Positions 1-9,692 of a DNA stretch of 64,000 nucleotides are shown here, in pieces (position 1 is the stretch's first letter; every line of letters starts with the position of its first letter). The position numbers and the translations under genes are program-made. The notes below the pieces were generated by a model. That model had not been told where the DNA came from. It saw nothing but the letters and a program-made list of their open reading frames with translations, and ran no database searches. The stretch is taken from NCBI GenBank assembly GCA_020636405.1, contig JACJXW010000009.1:328143-392142 (forward strand), given 5' to 3'. The stretch comes from Lewinellaceae bacterium. GTDB lineage: Bacteria; Bacteroidota; Bacteroidia; Chitinophagales; Saprospiraceae.

Positions 1-474
1 GCCTTCCTGCAGTTCTCCGGCGGCAACAAGATCTTTAACCAGAGCCGCCACGCTTTCGAGAACTACGGGCAGTTGCGCAGCGGCCTGCCCTACGGCAACA
101 ACAGCCGTTACGTGCTGGACAACTACTGGCGGACGCCAGGCCAGCAAACGGACGTTCCGCGGCCTTCCCTGCAAACGGGCCAGATGCAGCGCTTCAGCAC
201 CCAGTTCCTGGAAGATGGCGACTTCATCCGTTTGAAAAACCTGCGCCTGGCCTACCAGTTCCCCGTTCAGGTGGTGCAAAAAATGCGCTTGCGTTCGCTC
301 ACGCTCTACGCTCAGGCGCAGAACCTTTTCACCATTACGGATTACCGCGGCTTTGATCCCGAAGTGTCGACCAATACGGCCAGCCAGGGCGCCCTGAATA
401 CCCAGCAGGGAGAAGATTTCGGGACCCTGGGGCAGGCCCGGACGATCTCGGTGGGGGTGAATGTGGGGATGTAA
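1..474 (+). CDS. SusC/RagA TonB-linked outer-membrane protein, C-terminal fragment
   Basis: This is the last 157 codons of a gene that begins before the window. The frame is open from base 1. The sequence has the end of a SusC-type beta-barrel: a GDFIRLKNLRLAYQFP strand, then LTLYAQAQNLFTITDYRGFDPE, a very common ending in SusC proteins, and a final aromatic-poor strand (ISVGVNVGM). SusC proteins are TonB-dependent porins that import oligosaccharides or peptides with a SusD lid. The SusD gene follows 35 bases later on the same strand, so the two form the usual operon. The substrate cannot be told from this fragment. Confidence in the family is high. Confidence 0.92.
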   Translation, partial: AFLQFSGGNKIFNQSRHAFENYGQLRSGLPYGNNSRYVLDNYWRTPGQQTDVPRPSLQTGQMQRFSTQFLEDGDFIRLKNLRLAYQFPVQVVQKMRLRSLTLYAQAQNLFTITDYRGFDPEVSTNTASQGALNTQQGEDFGTLGQARTISVGVNVGM

Positions 475-509
475 GGTATTAGTGTATCAGTTTCAAAAAA
501 GATTAGCGT

Positions 510-1862
510 ATGAAAACCATAACCATCAGATTTACCATTCTATCGGCGATAGTATTTTTGAGCACGGCCTGCAGCGGCTTTCTGGATGTAGAATTGGACA
601 ATGAGATCATAACCTCAGAAGCCATCGTCAACAAGGAAACGGCGGAAGCGGCGGCTATCGGGCTGTACAATAGTTTTCAGGGCGCCAACCTCTACGGCGG
701 CGATTTCGTTCTGGTGGCGGACCTGCTCGGGGGCAACGCCATAGCAACGGGTTTTCGCCAGCGTTACGAGGACCTGGCCAATGCCCGCGTCCCCACCTCC
801 AACCCTTATATTGAAGACGTATGGGCCAGCCTGTACAACATCATCAATTCCGCCAACAATATCCTGGCCAACATCGATGGTATCGACGGTATCGGAGCCG
901 AGGATCGCAGCCGGATCGAAGGTACGGCGTACTATTTCCGGGGTTCTGCTTATTTTGACCTGCTTCGCCAGTTTGGCGAGTTCTTTAATGAAAATTCGGC
1001 ATTGGGAGTGCCGGTGTTTACAGATGTGCTGGACCGAAGTACGGCTACATCGGTGGGGCGCGCTACGGTAGCCGCCACCTATGGCCGCATAATCGAAGAC
1101 CTGGGCCGTGCCGCCCAGGCGCTGCCAGATGATGATGAACGTTTTTTTGTCACAAAAGCTGCCGCCCAGGCCTTGCTGGCAAGGGTATTCCTCTATCGCA
1201 AGGATTGGGCCAGCGCCCGTAGTTTTGCCGATTTGCTCATTGCCGATATCGATTACGAGCTCAATATCGATTATAATGATAACTTTGAAACGGAAGGTTC
1301 TCCGGAAGCCATCTTTGAGTTGCAATTTACCACTCAGGATGGGCAGGGCCTTTCGGGCCTCCTGATGCTTTCCACGGCCAATGAGGTCTCCGGATCCAAT
1401 GAGTTGTGGAATGCCTTTGAGGAGGGCGATGCCCGCAAAGCGCAGTTTTTGCGGCGCTTCGGAGTAGTGCGTTGCACCAAATACGGCGAACTGGCGACTG
1501 ATATTCAGTTTAATGTACCGGTAGTTCGGCTGGCGGAGATGTACCTCATTCGTTCGGAAGCTATTGCCAATACCGAAGGGGTTGCCGCAGCGCTGGCTGA
1601 CCTGAACACCGTCCGGGCGCGTTCTTTGCCGAACTCGCCGGTGGCGGAGGCTGACGTACCCAACCTGGAAGCCTATTATGACGTCTTGATCCGGGAGCGC
1701 CGCCTGGAGTACGCCTTTGAGGGCCACTACTGGTTTGACCTCGTGCGCCTGGGGCGGGCTACTTCGGTTCGGCAGATCGAGGATTATCGGGTAGTACTGC
1801 CAATACCGGACCGGGAAGTGAAAGTGTCAAATGGTGTGATTGCGCAGAATCCTGGATATTGA
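510..1862 (+). CDS. SusD/RagB family nutrient-binding outer-membrane lipoprotein
   Basis: The protein has 450 residues, which is normal for SusD. It starts with a lipoprotein signal peptide ending in the lipobox STAC (Cys near residue 21), so it should be lipid-anchored on the outer membrane. The N-terminal TPR-rich SusD fold is seen in segments such as AAIGLYNSFQG, YFRGSAYFDLLRQFGEF and KAAAQALLARVFLYRKDW. The C-terminal family signature is visible as VPVVRLAEMYLIRSEAIA and RERRLEYAFEGHYWFDLVRLG. SusD caps the SusC porin and binds the glycan or peptide ligand. It lies directly downstream of susC. No hydrolase or sensor gene follows, so the substrate is unknown. Confidence 0.95.
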   Translation: MKTITIRFTILSAIVFLSTACSGFLDVELDNEIITSEAIVNKETAEAAAIGLYNSFQGANLYGGDFVLVADLLGGNAIATGFRQRYEDLANARVPTSNPYIEDVWASLYNIINSANNILANIDGIDGIGAEDRSRIEGTAYYFRGSAYFDLLRQFGEFFNENSALGVPVFTDVLDRSTATSVGRATVAATYGRIIEDLGRAAQALPDDDERFFVTKAAAQALLARVFLYRKDWASARSFADLLIADIDYELNIDYNDNFETEGSPEAIFELQFTTQDGQGLSGLLMLSTANEVSGSNELWNAFEEGDARKAQFLRRFGVVRCTKYGELATDIQFNVPVVRLAEMYLIRSEAIANTEGVAAALADLNTVRARSLPNSPVAEADVPNLEAYYDVLIRERRLEYAFEGHYWFDLVRLGRATSVRQIEDYRVVLPIPDREVKVSNGVIAQNPGY

Positions 1863-2032
1863 GTAGTGGATCGTTGCCAGTTGCCAGATTGGTGCGCGTT
1901 ACGGGTTACGGGGAGCTCAACTCCATAACCCGTATCCCACACCAACCGTTCGGATTTATTGGGGTAGTATCTATTCCCTTTTCTTGAAGAGGAAATGGTT
2001 TTTTTCAATAAACACAAAATAGCCACTTTTAC

Positions 2033-2956
2033 ATGCCCAGCAAATATACCCTTGCCATACACGGCGGCGCCGGGACCATACTGCGCGCTGAGATGACAGC
2101 CGAGAAGGAAGAAGCTCACCGGAAAGCGCTGCTGGACGCGCTGCGTATCGGAGAGGCCATCCTCCGGGAGGGCGGAAAGGCGCTGGATGCAGTCGAGGCT
2201 GCCGTCCGTTCGCTGGAAGACTGCGAGTTCTTCAATGCGGGTAAAGGCGCCGTCTTCACGAATGACGGCCAGCATGAGATGGACGCCTCCATTATGTGCG
2301 GAAAAACACGGGCTGCCGGTGCAGCGGCTATGGTGCAGGGGGTAAAGAACCCCATCGCTCTGGCGCGCCGGGTTATGGAAGCCTCGGATCACGTCCTGCT
2401 TTGTGGCCCTGGCGCCCGGCAATTTGCCCGGGAGCAGGGCCTGGAAGAGGCGCCGCCGGAATATTTTTTCTCAGAATTCCGCCATCAGCAGTGGCAGGTA
2501 GCCAAAGCCAGGGGCATCATACAGCTGGACCACAGCAAAAAGTACAGCACGGTAGGGGCCGTAGCCTGTGACCATCATGGCCATGTGGCTGCCGCTACTT
2601 CTACCGGCGGGCTGACCAATAAGAAATACGGCAGGGTAGGGGACAGCCCCATCATCGGCGCCGGCACCTATGCTAATGACCTTACTTGCGCCGTTTCCTG
2701 TACCGGCGACGGCGAGTACTTCCTGCGCGGTGTGATCGCCTACGATCTGTCCTGCCTGATAGAATACAAAGGTATGGGCCTTATAGAAGCGGCGGAGTTC
2801 GTCATCCAGCAAAAGCAATTGGCGCTCGGAGGCGAAGGAGGGCTGATCGCGGTTGATACAAAGGGCAATATCGCTTTGCCGTTTAACTCGGAAGGCATGT
2901 ACCGGGCATGGGTACGGGAAGGGGAGGAAGCAGGAGTGGCAATTTATAGGCTCTAA
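2033..2956 (+). CDS. Isoaspartyl peptidase / L-asparaginase (Ntn-hydrolase, type 2)
   Basis: The 307-residue protein matches plant-type asparaginases, which cleave themselves into two subunits and hydrolyse iso-aspartyl dipeptides and L-asparagine. The N-terminal IHGGAG motif is at residues 9-14. The alpha subunit continues to about residue 172. The nucleophile is expected at Thr173 in STVGAVACD. The substrate-binding GDSPIIGAGTYAND and the SCTGDGE segment follow. There is no signal peptide, so it should be cytoplasmic. It stands alone, 170 bases after susD, and converges with the secA-like gene. Family assignment is secure; the balance between the two activities cannot be read from sequence. 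Confidence 0.93.
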   Translation: MPSKYTLAIHGGAGTILRAEMTAEKEEAHRKALLDALRIGEAILREGGKALDAVEAAVRSLEDCEFFNAGKGAVFTNDGQHEMDASIMCGKTRAAGAAAMVQGVKNPIALARRVMEASDHVLLCGPGARQFAREQGLEEAPPEYFFSEFRHQQWQVAKARGIIQLDHSKKYSTVGAVACDHHGHVAAATSTGGLTNKKYGRVGDSPIIGAGTYANDLTCAVSCTGDGEYFLRGVIAYDLSCLIEYKGMGLIEAAEFVIQQKQLALGGEGGLIAVDTKGNIALPFNSEGMYRAWVREGEEAGVAIYRL

Positions 2957-2996
2957 GGCACGATTCGCATGACTCCTGTTGCAGGAACGCTCAATT

Positions 2997-5477
2997 TCAT
3001 TTTTTCTTAAACAATTTCCGGAACACCCCCGCTACAAAAAACGCCGCCGCCGAAATAAAATCCACCTGAAATCCGATATTGGCGTTATCCAGCAGCATGG
3101 TGGCCAGTTTGTTGCCGAACGGATTGTCGTTGACCACGTAGGTCCAGGTGGACGAAGGGCGGCGAACGCCCAGCTCCTGAAGCTCCAGTTCGGGATTGGC
3201 CAATAGCAGCGACGCTTTTTCGCGGACTTCCTCGTCTATTCTTTCACAAAGGGACTGAAATTGCTGGTCGGCCAGCCGCTGAAATTCCAGCAGGGGTTTC
3301 TGTCCACCGAATCGGACCAGGTGAATGCTATCACGTACCTGCTGCAGGTAGTCGAGGTGCTCTGACCACAACCGGTCGTATTGGTAAAGCACCAGCATTT
3401 TCAACTTTGAGGCAGGAATATTCTCGCCTCTGAAGCCGAAGTGCTCTTCCAGGAAGCCATTCCCATACAATATCTGCTGCCTTTCTTCTTGTATCAGTTG
3501 CCGTTGCTTCTCCACCAGATCTGAATAAAGCATCAACGTCCGCCGCATTTCCGAGCTTTGATCTTCGATCACCTCCTGGATGTGCTGGATGTAGAGGTTA
3601 ATGCGTTTGTCCTTTATGGACGATAGGCTAATTTCGGCCTTCGCCGGAGCTGTCGGTTGTCGATCCGGTTCACTGGAGTGGCCGGCCTGTCTTTTGTCCC
3701 CCCGGATCAACCCAATCACCCCATCCAACCACCCGGCCTGATCCTGTCGAGTTCCTGTTCGGAATCGTTTCGGTAATACCTCTTTCAGTTTATACGTCAC
3801 CATCAATTCATCTTCGAGGCTGATGAAGAAACGGGACTGGCCGAAATCTCCTTGCCGCCCCGCTCTGCCCCTTAGTTGCTGATCCACCCGGAGGCTCTCG
3901 TGGCGGTTGGTGCCGATGACATACAGGCCGCCGGCCTGGATAACGGCCTTCCGTTCCTTTCCATCAGGGCCGCCCAGCCGGATATCCGTCCCTCGCCCTG
4001 CCATATTGGTAGAAATGGTGACGGCGCCCGGCGTTCCTGCCTGTGCAATGATGCCGGCTTCGAGTTCATCGTTCTTGGCGTTCAGCACCTGACAGGGAAC
4101 GCCGCTCTCCTGGATGGCCCGGGCGAGGTGTTCCGATTCTTTGACGGTTCGGGTGCCGATGAGGATGGGCTGGCCGGAAGCGTGGGTGCGGTTTACCTCC
4201 TCAACGATGGCCTTGATCTTGGCGGCTTGTGTGGGGAATACTTCGTCGGGGTGGTCCACTCGCCGGCAGGGCTTATTAGGAGGGATCACGACCACCCCCA
4301 GGCCGTAGTTGTCCATAAATTCATTGGCCGCTGGCTGGGCGGTGGCGGTCATGCCTGCCCTTCTGGGGTAACGGTTGATGAAATGTTGGAGGGAAATAGC
4401 GTTGAGTATCCTGCCTTCCGATTGTATGTCAAGCCGTTCTTTGGCTTCCACGGCCGTCTGTAGCCCGCTGCGCCATTTCCGGTCCTCTACGATGCGGCCG
4501 GTGAATTCGTCGACCAGTTTCACCTTGCCGTCCCGTACGACATAGTCTATATCCTTGTGCAGCAGCATACGGGCATGCAGGGCCAGGCTGACGGCGGAAA
4601 GGAGGCCGTAATGTTCATCGGAGAGGAGGTCGTCGATGTGTTGTGCCTTTTCTATTTTTTCGATGCCGGCCTCCGTAAGGAAAATATTGCGCGAGTAGTT
4701 GTTGATGTCAAAATCTGGCCCTTGATGCAGTTTTTCGGCCAGGTTGGCGACCTCCTGGTAATTGAGGTTGGTTTGAATAATATCGCCGGCCAGCACCAGC
4801 GGGTTACGGGCTTCGTCGATCAGCAGGGCGTCGGCCTCATCGACGATGGCATAGTGGAATGGCCGCAATACCAGCTCCTGCTCGTCGTAGGCGATGAAGG
4901 AGCGTAGGTAGTCGAAGCCTGCTTCCTTGGCGGTGGCGTAGGTAATGTCGCAGTGGTAAGCCCGGAGCTTTTCCGCCGGCGCCATGCCTTCCTGAATGAA
5001 GCCCACGCTTAGCCCCAGGAATTCAAAGACGGGGCCCATCCAGCCGGCATCCCGGCGGGCGAGGTAATCGTTGAAGGTCAGGATGTGTACCCCTTTTCCG
5101 GAAAGGGCGTTGAGGAAGGCCGGGAAAACAGCCGCCAGGGTCTTGCCCTCGCCCGTTTGCATTTCTACCAACCGGCAGCGGTGCAGGGCTATGGCAGCGA
5201 GCAGTTGTACATTATAGGCTTCCAGTCCCAAGCGGCGAATGCAGGCCTCTTTTACGAGGGCATAGGCCGGGGCCATCAGTTCCTCCGGAGAAGTGCCCTC
5301 CTTAATTTTGCCGGCCAACGCCCGGGATAGTTGTTGAAGCTCATTATCTGTTTTTGGTTTTAGTTCCTGGTGATGGTGAAGGATCTATTGAAGTTTTTCT
5401 TCGTATGGGGTTAACTTGTATTCAATGGGATATTGAACCGACCGGAGGAATCGCCGGGCTTGATGCAGTGTCTTCAT
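2997..5477 (-). pseudogene. Accessory SecA-like translocation ATPase with an in-frame TAG near its start
   Basis: The long open part (below 5385) encodes a SecA motor: Walker A MQTGEGKT, DEAD-like VDEADALLIDEARNP, and the C-terminal helicase motif NMAGRGTDIRLGG. There is no ATG in this open part before the SecA domain begins; the first usable start is a TTG at 5318, which would cut off the first helices. Reading the same frame upstream gives an ATG at 5477, 30 sense codons (ending YKLTPYEEKLQ), a TAG at 5387-5385, and then ILHHHQELKPKTDNELQQ, which resembles the SecA N-terminus. This suggests a full gene of about 826 codons interrupted by one amber codon. The protein is shorter than a typical Bacteroidota housekeeping SecA, so an accessory paralogue is likely. 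It could be a recent pseudogene, a shortened but working protein, or a sequence error. Confidence 0.8.
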
Positions 5478-5563
5478 GATCTCGAATTAGATGGTGATCG
5501 AATAGAATAGAAAAATGGACATGGATCCATCGGCCTTGGAAGGCCAGCGGTATATAGCTTCAG

Positions 5564-6883
5564 TCAATTGTTTTTAATGAGATTGGCCATTTGATCAAAC
5601 ACCCGTTCCAGTATCCTCCGCTCTTCGGTGATAATGCGGGCCTGCCCTGTCAGTTCCTGGGCAAAGGGAATGCGGCGTTGGTAAGTAGTGGTAAGGCTGT
5701 CGGGCAGGGCGATATCCAGCAGATAAGTATCCTGGTCGGGCACCAGCGCGATGCTCTTTACCTGGCCCTGAAGGACGCCGAATTCCTGGTAGGGGTAGCC
5801 ATCCAGCCGGATGTTGGCGCGTTGGCCGGGCTTTACCTTGCCGGAGTTGAAGGTAGGCAGGAACGCTTTGCCGACGATATCGCCGGCTCCGGCCCCGGGC
5901 ACTACCGTTGCTACCTCTTCGCTGGCCTGCACGAATTGTTGCGGCCCCCAAACCCGGGTGAGAGACAGGCGGCCGGTTATGGGGCTGGTAATCAGGTAAG
6001 CCTGTTTCCAAATTTCCAGCTCACTTACCAGGCGGCTGAGCAACTCCCGGGTGGCGAGCCAGTTCTCCATGCTTTCCTCTGCCCGCTCCTGGTGGAGGTT
6101 AAGGATCTGCGATTGTAACCGTTCGATCTGAAGTTTATTATTCAGCGCCTGCGATTGCAGGTTCTCCAACTGGCGGCGGTACTGCAGGTAGTTGGTCTCG
6201 GATTGCTCCAGTTCCAGCTGGCTGATGGCCCCCGATTGCAACAGGCCTTTATTACGGTCAAAGCTCCTTTGGGCGATCTCCACCTCCCGGATGAGCGTGC
6301 GTTCTTGTTTTTCCAAAGAGGTGTTCAGCCCTGCCAGATATTCGGCCTGCTTTTGGAGGGAAGCGGCCTGGGCAAAGACACCCCGCTGGCGTTCGAAAAA
6401 CTGAAAGTCCTGGAAGGCTTGCTGATAGCTGGCGTAGGCGTTTTGCATTTCGCCCAATTGAAGCCCATTGGGCAACTGAAGTTGAACCAGCGTTTCCGGA
6501 TCCGTGACGTTTTCCAGTTGAGGCAGTAGTGACTCCAGTTGCCGTATATCTTCCAGCCTGGCCGGGTTTTCAAGTACCGCGATGATCTCTCCTGCCTCTA
6601 CCGCCTGTTTATCCCCCGCCAGCAACAGGCTGATCTTGCCACTGCTTCGGGCGAAGATCCGAACCGGAGGGTTTTCCGTCATGATCACTACCCGGGCAGT
6701 AATGACGTCCGGAAATTTGACCAGCCAGGCTAACCCAATGAACAGGACAACCGCCACCAGCACTGCTGTAATACCCCAGCGCAGAGACCAGCCCGGCGGG
6801 TTGCCGAGCATTCGCTGAATGTCTTCCCGGCCGGAATTCAACCGGATGTCGTCAGATTCGGGATATGGATTATTTTCGGGCAT
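5564..6883 (-). CDS. HlyD-family membrane-fusion (periplasmic adaptor) protein
   Basis: The 439-residue protein has one N-terminal membrane segment (about residues 36-55, ITAVLVAVVLFIGLAWLV), a split biotinyl-lipoyl-like domain, and a long coiled-coil hairpin (about 95-290, rich in Gln, Leu and Glu). The C-terminal barrel contains ITSPITGRLSL and GQRANIRLDGYPYQEFG. Adaptors of this kind link an inner-membrane ABC exporter to an outer-membrane TolC channel. The exporter is the next gene upstream on the same strand, separated by 486 bases of repeats, so the two probably work together although the gap is long for an operon. No TolC gene is in the window. Confidence 0.9.
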   Translation of the reverse strand: MPENNPYPESDDIRLNSGREDIQRMLGNPPGWSLRWGITAVLVAVVLFIGLAWLVKFPDVITARVVIMTENPPVRIFARSSGKISLLLAGDKQAVEAGEIIAVLENPARLEDIRQLESLLPQLENVTDPETLVQLQLPNGLQLGEMQNAYASYQQAFQDFQFFERQRGVFAQAASLQKQAEYLAGLNTSLEKQERTLIREVEIAQRSFDRNKGLLQSGAISQLELEQSETNYLQYRRQLENLQSQALNNKLQIERLQSQILNLHQERAEESMENWLATRELLSRLVSELEIWKQAYLITSPITGRLSLTRVWGPQQFVQASEEVATVVPGAGAGDIVGKAFLPTFNSGKVKPGQRANIRLDGYPYQEFGVLQGQVKSIALVPDQDTYLLDIALPDSLTTTYQRRIPFAQELTGQARIITEERRILERVFDQMANLIKNN

Positions 6884-6892
6884 GGTTATTTT

Positions 6893-7015
6893 TTCGGTGT
6901 ACGGGTACGCTTTTCGGTGTACGGTGTACGGTGTACGCTTTTCGGTATTCGCTTTTCGGTGTACGGGGTACGCTTTTCGGTATTCGCTTTTCGGGGTACG
7001 GTGTACGGGTGCCTT
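6893..7015. repeat. Imperfect tandem repeat built on TTTTCGGTGTACGG / TTTTCGGTATTCGC
   Basis: About 120 bases made of 13- to 16-base units of the form TTTTCGGTGTACGG, GTACGGTGTACG and TTTTCGGTATTCGC. They lie just upstream of the HlyD gene. The units contain TTCGGTATTCGG, the same theme as the array at 24487-24592. No open frame of interest runs through it. It belongs to a set of short-unit intergenic arrays in this window. Confidence 0.85.
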
Positions 7016-7100
7016 TCCGATTTCCGATTTACTCCGTCAGTCGCTTCGCTCGTGTCCGCGTTCCGACTTTGTCCAACGCTAAGCTGGTGTCCTATCCTTT

Positions 7101-7150
7101 GATTTCCAAGAATTTGCGAACAACGAACAGCGAATTCTGAACACTCCCTT
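7101..7150. repeat. Copy 1 of a dispersed ~50-base intergenic repeat
   Basis: The stretch starting GATTTCCAAGAATTTGCGAA and ending GAATTCTGAACACTCCC recurs at 30734-30783 with about 80-85% identity. Both copies sit in intergenic DNA next to a gene start. The conserved core is GAACAGCGAATTC followed by GAACACTCCC. Confidence 0.75.
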
Positions 7151-7162
7151 CACCTTTTTTTT

Positions 7163-7245
7163 GTCTAACAGTAACTATTCAGCATAACCTAGAAATCGCA
7201 TTTTCTGCCGATTTTTTCGATGATGCTGAATAGTTACGTCTAACA
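7163..7245. mobile_element. Mini inverted-repeat element (MITE-like) with an 8-base flanking duplication
   Basis: A 67-base core (7171-7237) has perfect 15-base terminal inverted repeats, GTAACTATTCAGCAT at 7171-7185 and its complement at 7223-7237. The 8-mer GTCTAACA flanks it directly on both sides (7163-7170 and 7238-7245), as expected for a target-site duplication. It has no coding capacity. It would be moved by a transposase encoded elsewhere, or it may work as a folded RNA or DNA structure between the HlyD and exporter genes. Confidence 0.75.
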
Positions 7246-7260
7246 AATATATGTCCTATA

Positions 7261-7372
7261 CCGTCCCAACGTCCCAACCTCCCAACCTCCAAACCTCCAA
7301 ACGTCCAAACGTCCCAACCTCCCAACGTCCAAACCTCCCAACGTCCAAACCTCCCAACCTCCCAACCTCCTA
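7261..7372. repeat. Short-unit array of (A/C)CAACCTCC / CAACGTCC decamers
   Basis: About 11 imperfect copies of a 10-base unit alternating CCCAACCTCC, CAAACCTCC and CAACGTCC fill the DNA downstream of the exporter stop codon. The strand is almost pure pyrimidine plus A. It may affect transcription termination, but no hairpin is visible inside it. Confidence 0.85.
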
Positions 7373-9571
7373 CCCCCCCAATTCCAGTTGATCCCTGATA
7401 AGATTGAAATAAGCCCCTCGTTTCTCCACCAATTCCTGATGCGTCCCCTTTTCCACCAGCTCCCCTTTATCCAGGACCACGATCTGGCTTGCGTTTTTCA
7501 CGGTGCTGAGCCGGTGAGCCACTACCACTACCGTTTTCCCCTGGAAAAACTGCTCCAGGTTTTGGACGATGACTTTCTCATTTTGGGTATCCAGTGCATT
7601 GGTCGCTTCGTCGAAGAACAGAAATTCCGGGTCTTTGTAAACCGCCCGGGCAATGAGTATCCGTTGTCGCTGCCCCTGGCTGATACCATTGCCTTTGGCG
7701 CCGATCATAGTATTGTAACTTAGAGGCAGGGACTCGATGAACTCCCGGATATTGGCCGTTTTTACCGATTGGACGAGTCTGGCCTTATCCACCCGTTCCG
7801 CACTCTCCGCAATGTTGTTGGCGATGGTATCCGAAAAGATGAACCCATCTTGCATGACAGCGCCACATTGGCCGCGCCAGAATGTTTTGTCAATATTGGC
7901 GAGCGGCAGGCTTCCCACTTTGATGCTGCCCCGAGTGGGCGGGTAAAATCCCAGTAAGAGTTTGACCAATGTTGTCTTACCGCTGCCGCTGGTTCCTACG
8001 ATAGCGGTTACCTTGCCTTTGGGAATGGCGAGGTTGATGTCTTTCAGCACCGTATCGGACAGCTTATTGTATTGAAAGCTTACGTTCTCGAGCAGGATCT
8101 CTTTATCGTCGGGCGGCAGTTCGGTTGCTTTGAAGGGGCTGTCCTCCTCTTCTACCTCCATCTTTTGTACTTCCCATAAGCGTTCCAGGCTGAGCTTGGC
8201 GTCTTGGCCAGTTTGGATGAAGGTGATCATTTGCCGGAGGGGCACGTTGAGTTGGCCGATGATGAACTGTACGGCCAGCATCATTCCCAGCGTGATCTCG
8301 CCATCGATAACCAGTTTGGCGGTGAGGAAGGTGATGAGAATATCCTTGAGCTGGCTAATGAAAGAGGTACCGGCATTCTGATACTGATCGATTGCCAGAG
8401 ACTGGAGGTTGATGCCAAAGAGCCTGGCCTGTATGTCCGACCACAGCCACCGTCGTTTGCGGCCGCTGTTCTGCAGTTTGATCTCCTGCATCCCCTGGAT
8501 CAGTTCGATCAGGGTAGTTTGGTGGGCCGACAATTCCTGGAAGCGGTGGTAATCTAACTCCTTGCGCCTCCGGAGGAACACCAGTATCCAGAGCAAATAC
8601 AGGATGCTGGAGGCCAGGAATATACCGAAGATACGGAAATCATAGATCAACAGGACCAGCCCGAAAACGATCAGGTTGAAGGCTGAAAAGAGGAATTGAA
8701 GCGTGGAGTTGGTCAGGAAGGATTCGATGCGGTTCTGGTCAGAAATGCGCTGGAGCAGGTCACCCACCATTTTGGCGTCGAAGAAGCCGATGGGCAGCTT
8801 CATCAGCTTAGTTAAAAAATCAGAGATCAGTGATACGTTGATCCGGGTGCCGATGTGGAGCAATAGCCAGTTCTGGATCACTGTGACGGAAGTTTGTCCC
8901 AGGAACAACATCAGCTGAGCGATCAGGATGAGGTAGATGAAACTGAGGTTCTGGTTTTGGATGCCGACATCAACGATGGCCTGGGTGAGAAAGGGAAATA
9001 TAAGCTGGAACACACTACCCAGAAAGAGCCCGATCAGGAGTTGGATAAAATACCGGCGGTAAGGCCTCAGGTAGGTTGCCAGGATCAGATAATTCATGGT
9101 TTGGCGGCCGCCTTCCTGCCCCTTTTCGTAGAATTCCGGCGTGGGTTCAAGAAGCAGTGCAATGCCAAGTTCCCCGTCACCCTGCCAGTGTTTTCTGAAC
9201 GTATCGTGATCCAGCTTAAATTTCCCCGCCGCCGGGTCGGAAACCCATACGTATTTTTTACTGATCTTATAAACGGCCAGAAAGTGGTTCTGCCGCCAAT
9301 GGACGATGCAGGGCAGAGGAGCGTTCACCAGATAGGCCTGATCCTTGCTTTTTCCGTCGAAGGGCAGCTTGGCAGGCAGGGTACGCAACCCGATATGCTC
9401 GGCCGCCTCGATGATCCCCTGCAGCGATACCCCTTCCCGGTCGACGTAGCTGTGCTCCCTCAGGTATTGGAGGGAGTAGTTTTTCCCATAGTATTTGGCG
9501 ATCATCCTGAGGCAGGCAGGGCCGCAGTCCATAAAGTCCAGTTGGTAGAAATGAGGAAAACGGTCGAGCAT
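7370..9571 (-). CDS. Peptidase-containing ABC transporter (C39 peptidase + ABC exporter)
   Basis: The 733-residue protein has the three-part layout of bacteriocin/peptide exporters that cut a double-glycine leader while exporting the peptide. The N-terminal C39 peptidase (about 1-150) shows the catalytic Cys in FMDCGPACLRMIAKYYG, a His in CIVHWRQNHFLAVY and an Asp in VSDPA. The membrane domain with about six helices spans roughly 165-440. The nucleotide-binding domain has Walker A VGTSGSGKTTL, signature SQGQRQR, Walker B FLFFDEATNALD and a switch His in VVAHRLST. It pairs with the HlyD adaptor. No obvious small precursor with a GG leader was seen nearby, so the cargo is unknown. Confidence 0.94.
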   Translation of the reverse strand: MLDRFPHFYQLDFMDCGPACLRMIAKYYGKNYSLQYLREHSYVDREGVSLQGIIEAAEHIGLRTLPAKLPFDGKSKDQAYLVNAPLPCIVHWRQNHFLAVYKISKKYVWVSDPAAGKFKLDHDTFRKHWQGDGELGIALLLEPTPEFYEKGQEGGRQTMNYLILATYLRPYRRYFIQLLIGLFLGSVFQLIFPFLTQAIVDVGIQNQNLSFIYLILIAQLMLFLGQTSVTVIQNWLLLHIGTRINVSLISDFLTKLMKLPIGFFDAKMVGDLLQRISDQNRIESFLTNSTLQFLFSAFNLIVFGLVLLIYDFRIFGIFLASSILYLLWILVFLRRRKELDYHRFQELSAHQTTLIELIQGMQEIKLQNSGRKRRWLWSDIQARLFGINLQSLAIDQYQNAGTSFISQLKDILITFLTAKLVIDGEITLGMMLAVQFIIGQLNVPLRQMITFIQTGQDAKLSLERLWEVQKMEVEEEDSPFKATELPPDDKEILLENVSFQYNKLSDTVLKDINLAIPKGKVTAIVGTSGSGKTTLVKLLLGFYPPTRGSIKVGSLPLANIDKTFWRGQCGAVMQDGFIFSDTIANNIAESAERVDKARLVQSVKTANIREFIESLPLSYNTMIGAKGNGISQGQRQRILIARAVYKDPEFLFFDEATNALDTQNEKVIVQNLEQFFQGKTVVVVAHRLSTVKNASQIVVLDKGELVEKGTHQELVEKRGAYFNLIRDQLELGG

Positions 9572-9596
9572 TTATGGGCGCCAGTTTTTCTATAAA

Positions 9597-9604
9597 CAAA
9601 ATTA
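9597..9604 (-). promoter_or_regulatory. Possible -7 box (TAATTTTG) for the C39 ABC transporter gene
   Basis: TAATTTTG on the minus strand matches the Bacteroidota -7 consensus TAnnTTTG and lies 26 bases before the ATG. No good TTTG box is seen at the usual distance upstream, so this is a weak call. Confidence 0.35.
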
Positions 9605-9692
9605 GGGAAAGGTAAGATAATAAGGATTAGCGAAAGAAGCAGTTGCGGGCCCGGGTATGGGGCTACCTGTTGCCGGCCTTTTCGGAAAATGC

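Noticed and set aside
615..1727. 370-residue minus-strand frame opposite SusD
   Set aside because: It is a shadow of the SusD gene with no family signature and no start signal; similar shadows oppose gcvP (40334-42727), EF-G (15003-16808) and the GNAT-nitrilase gene (30882-32303).
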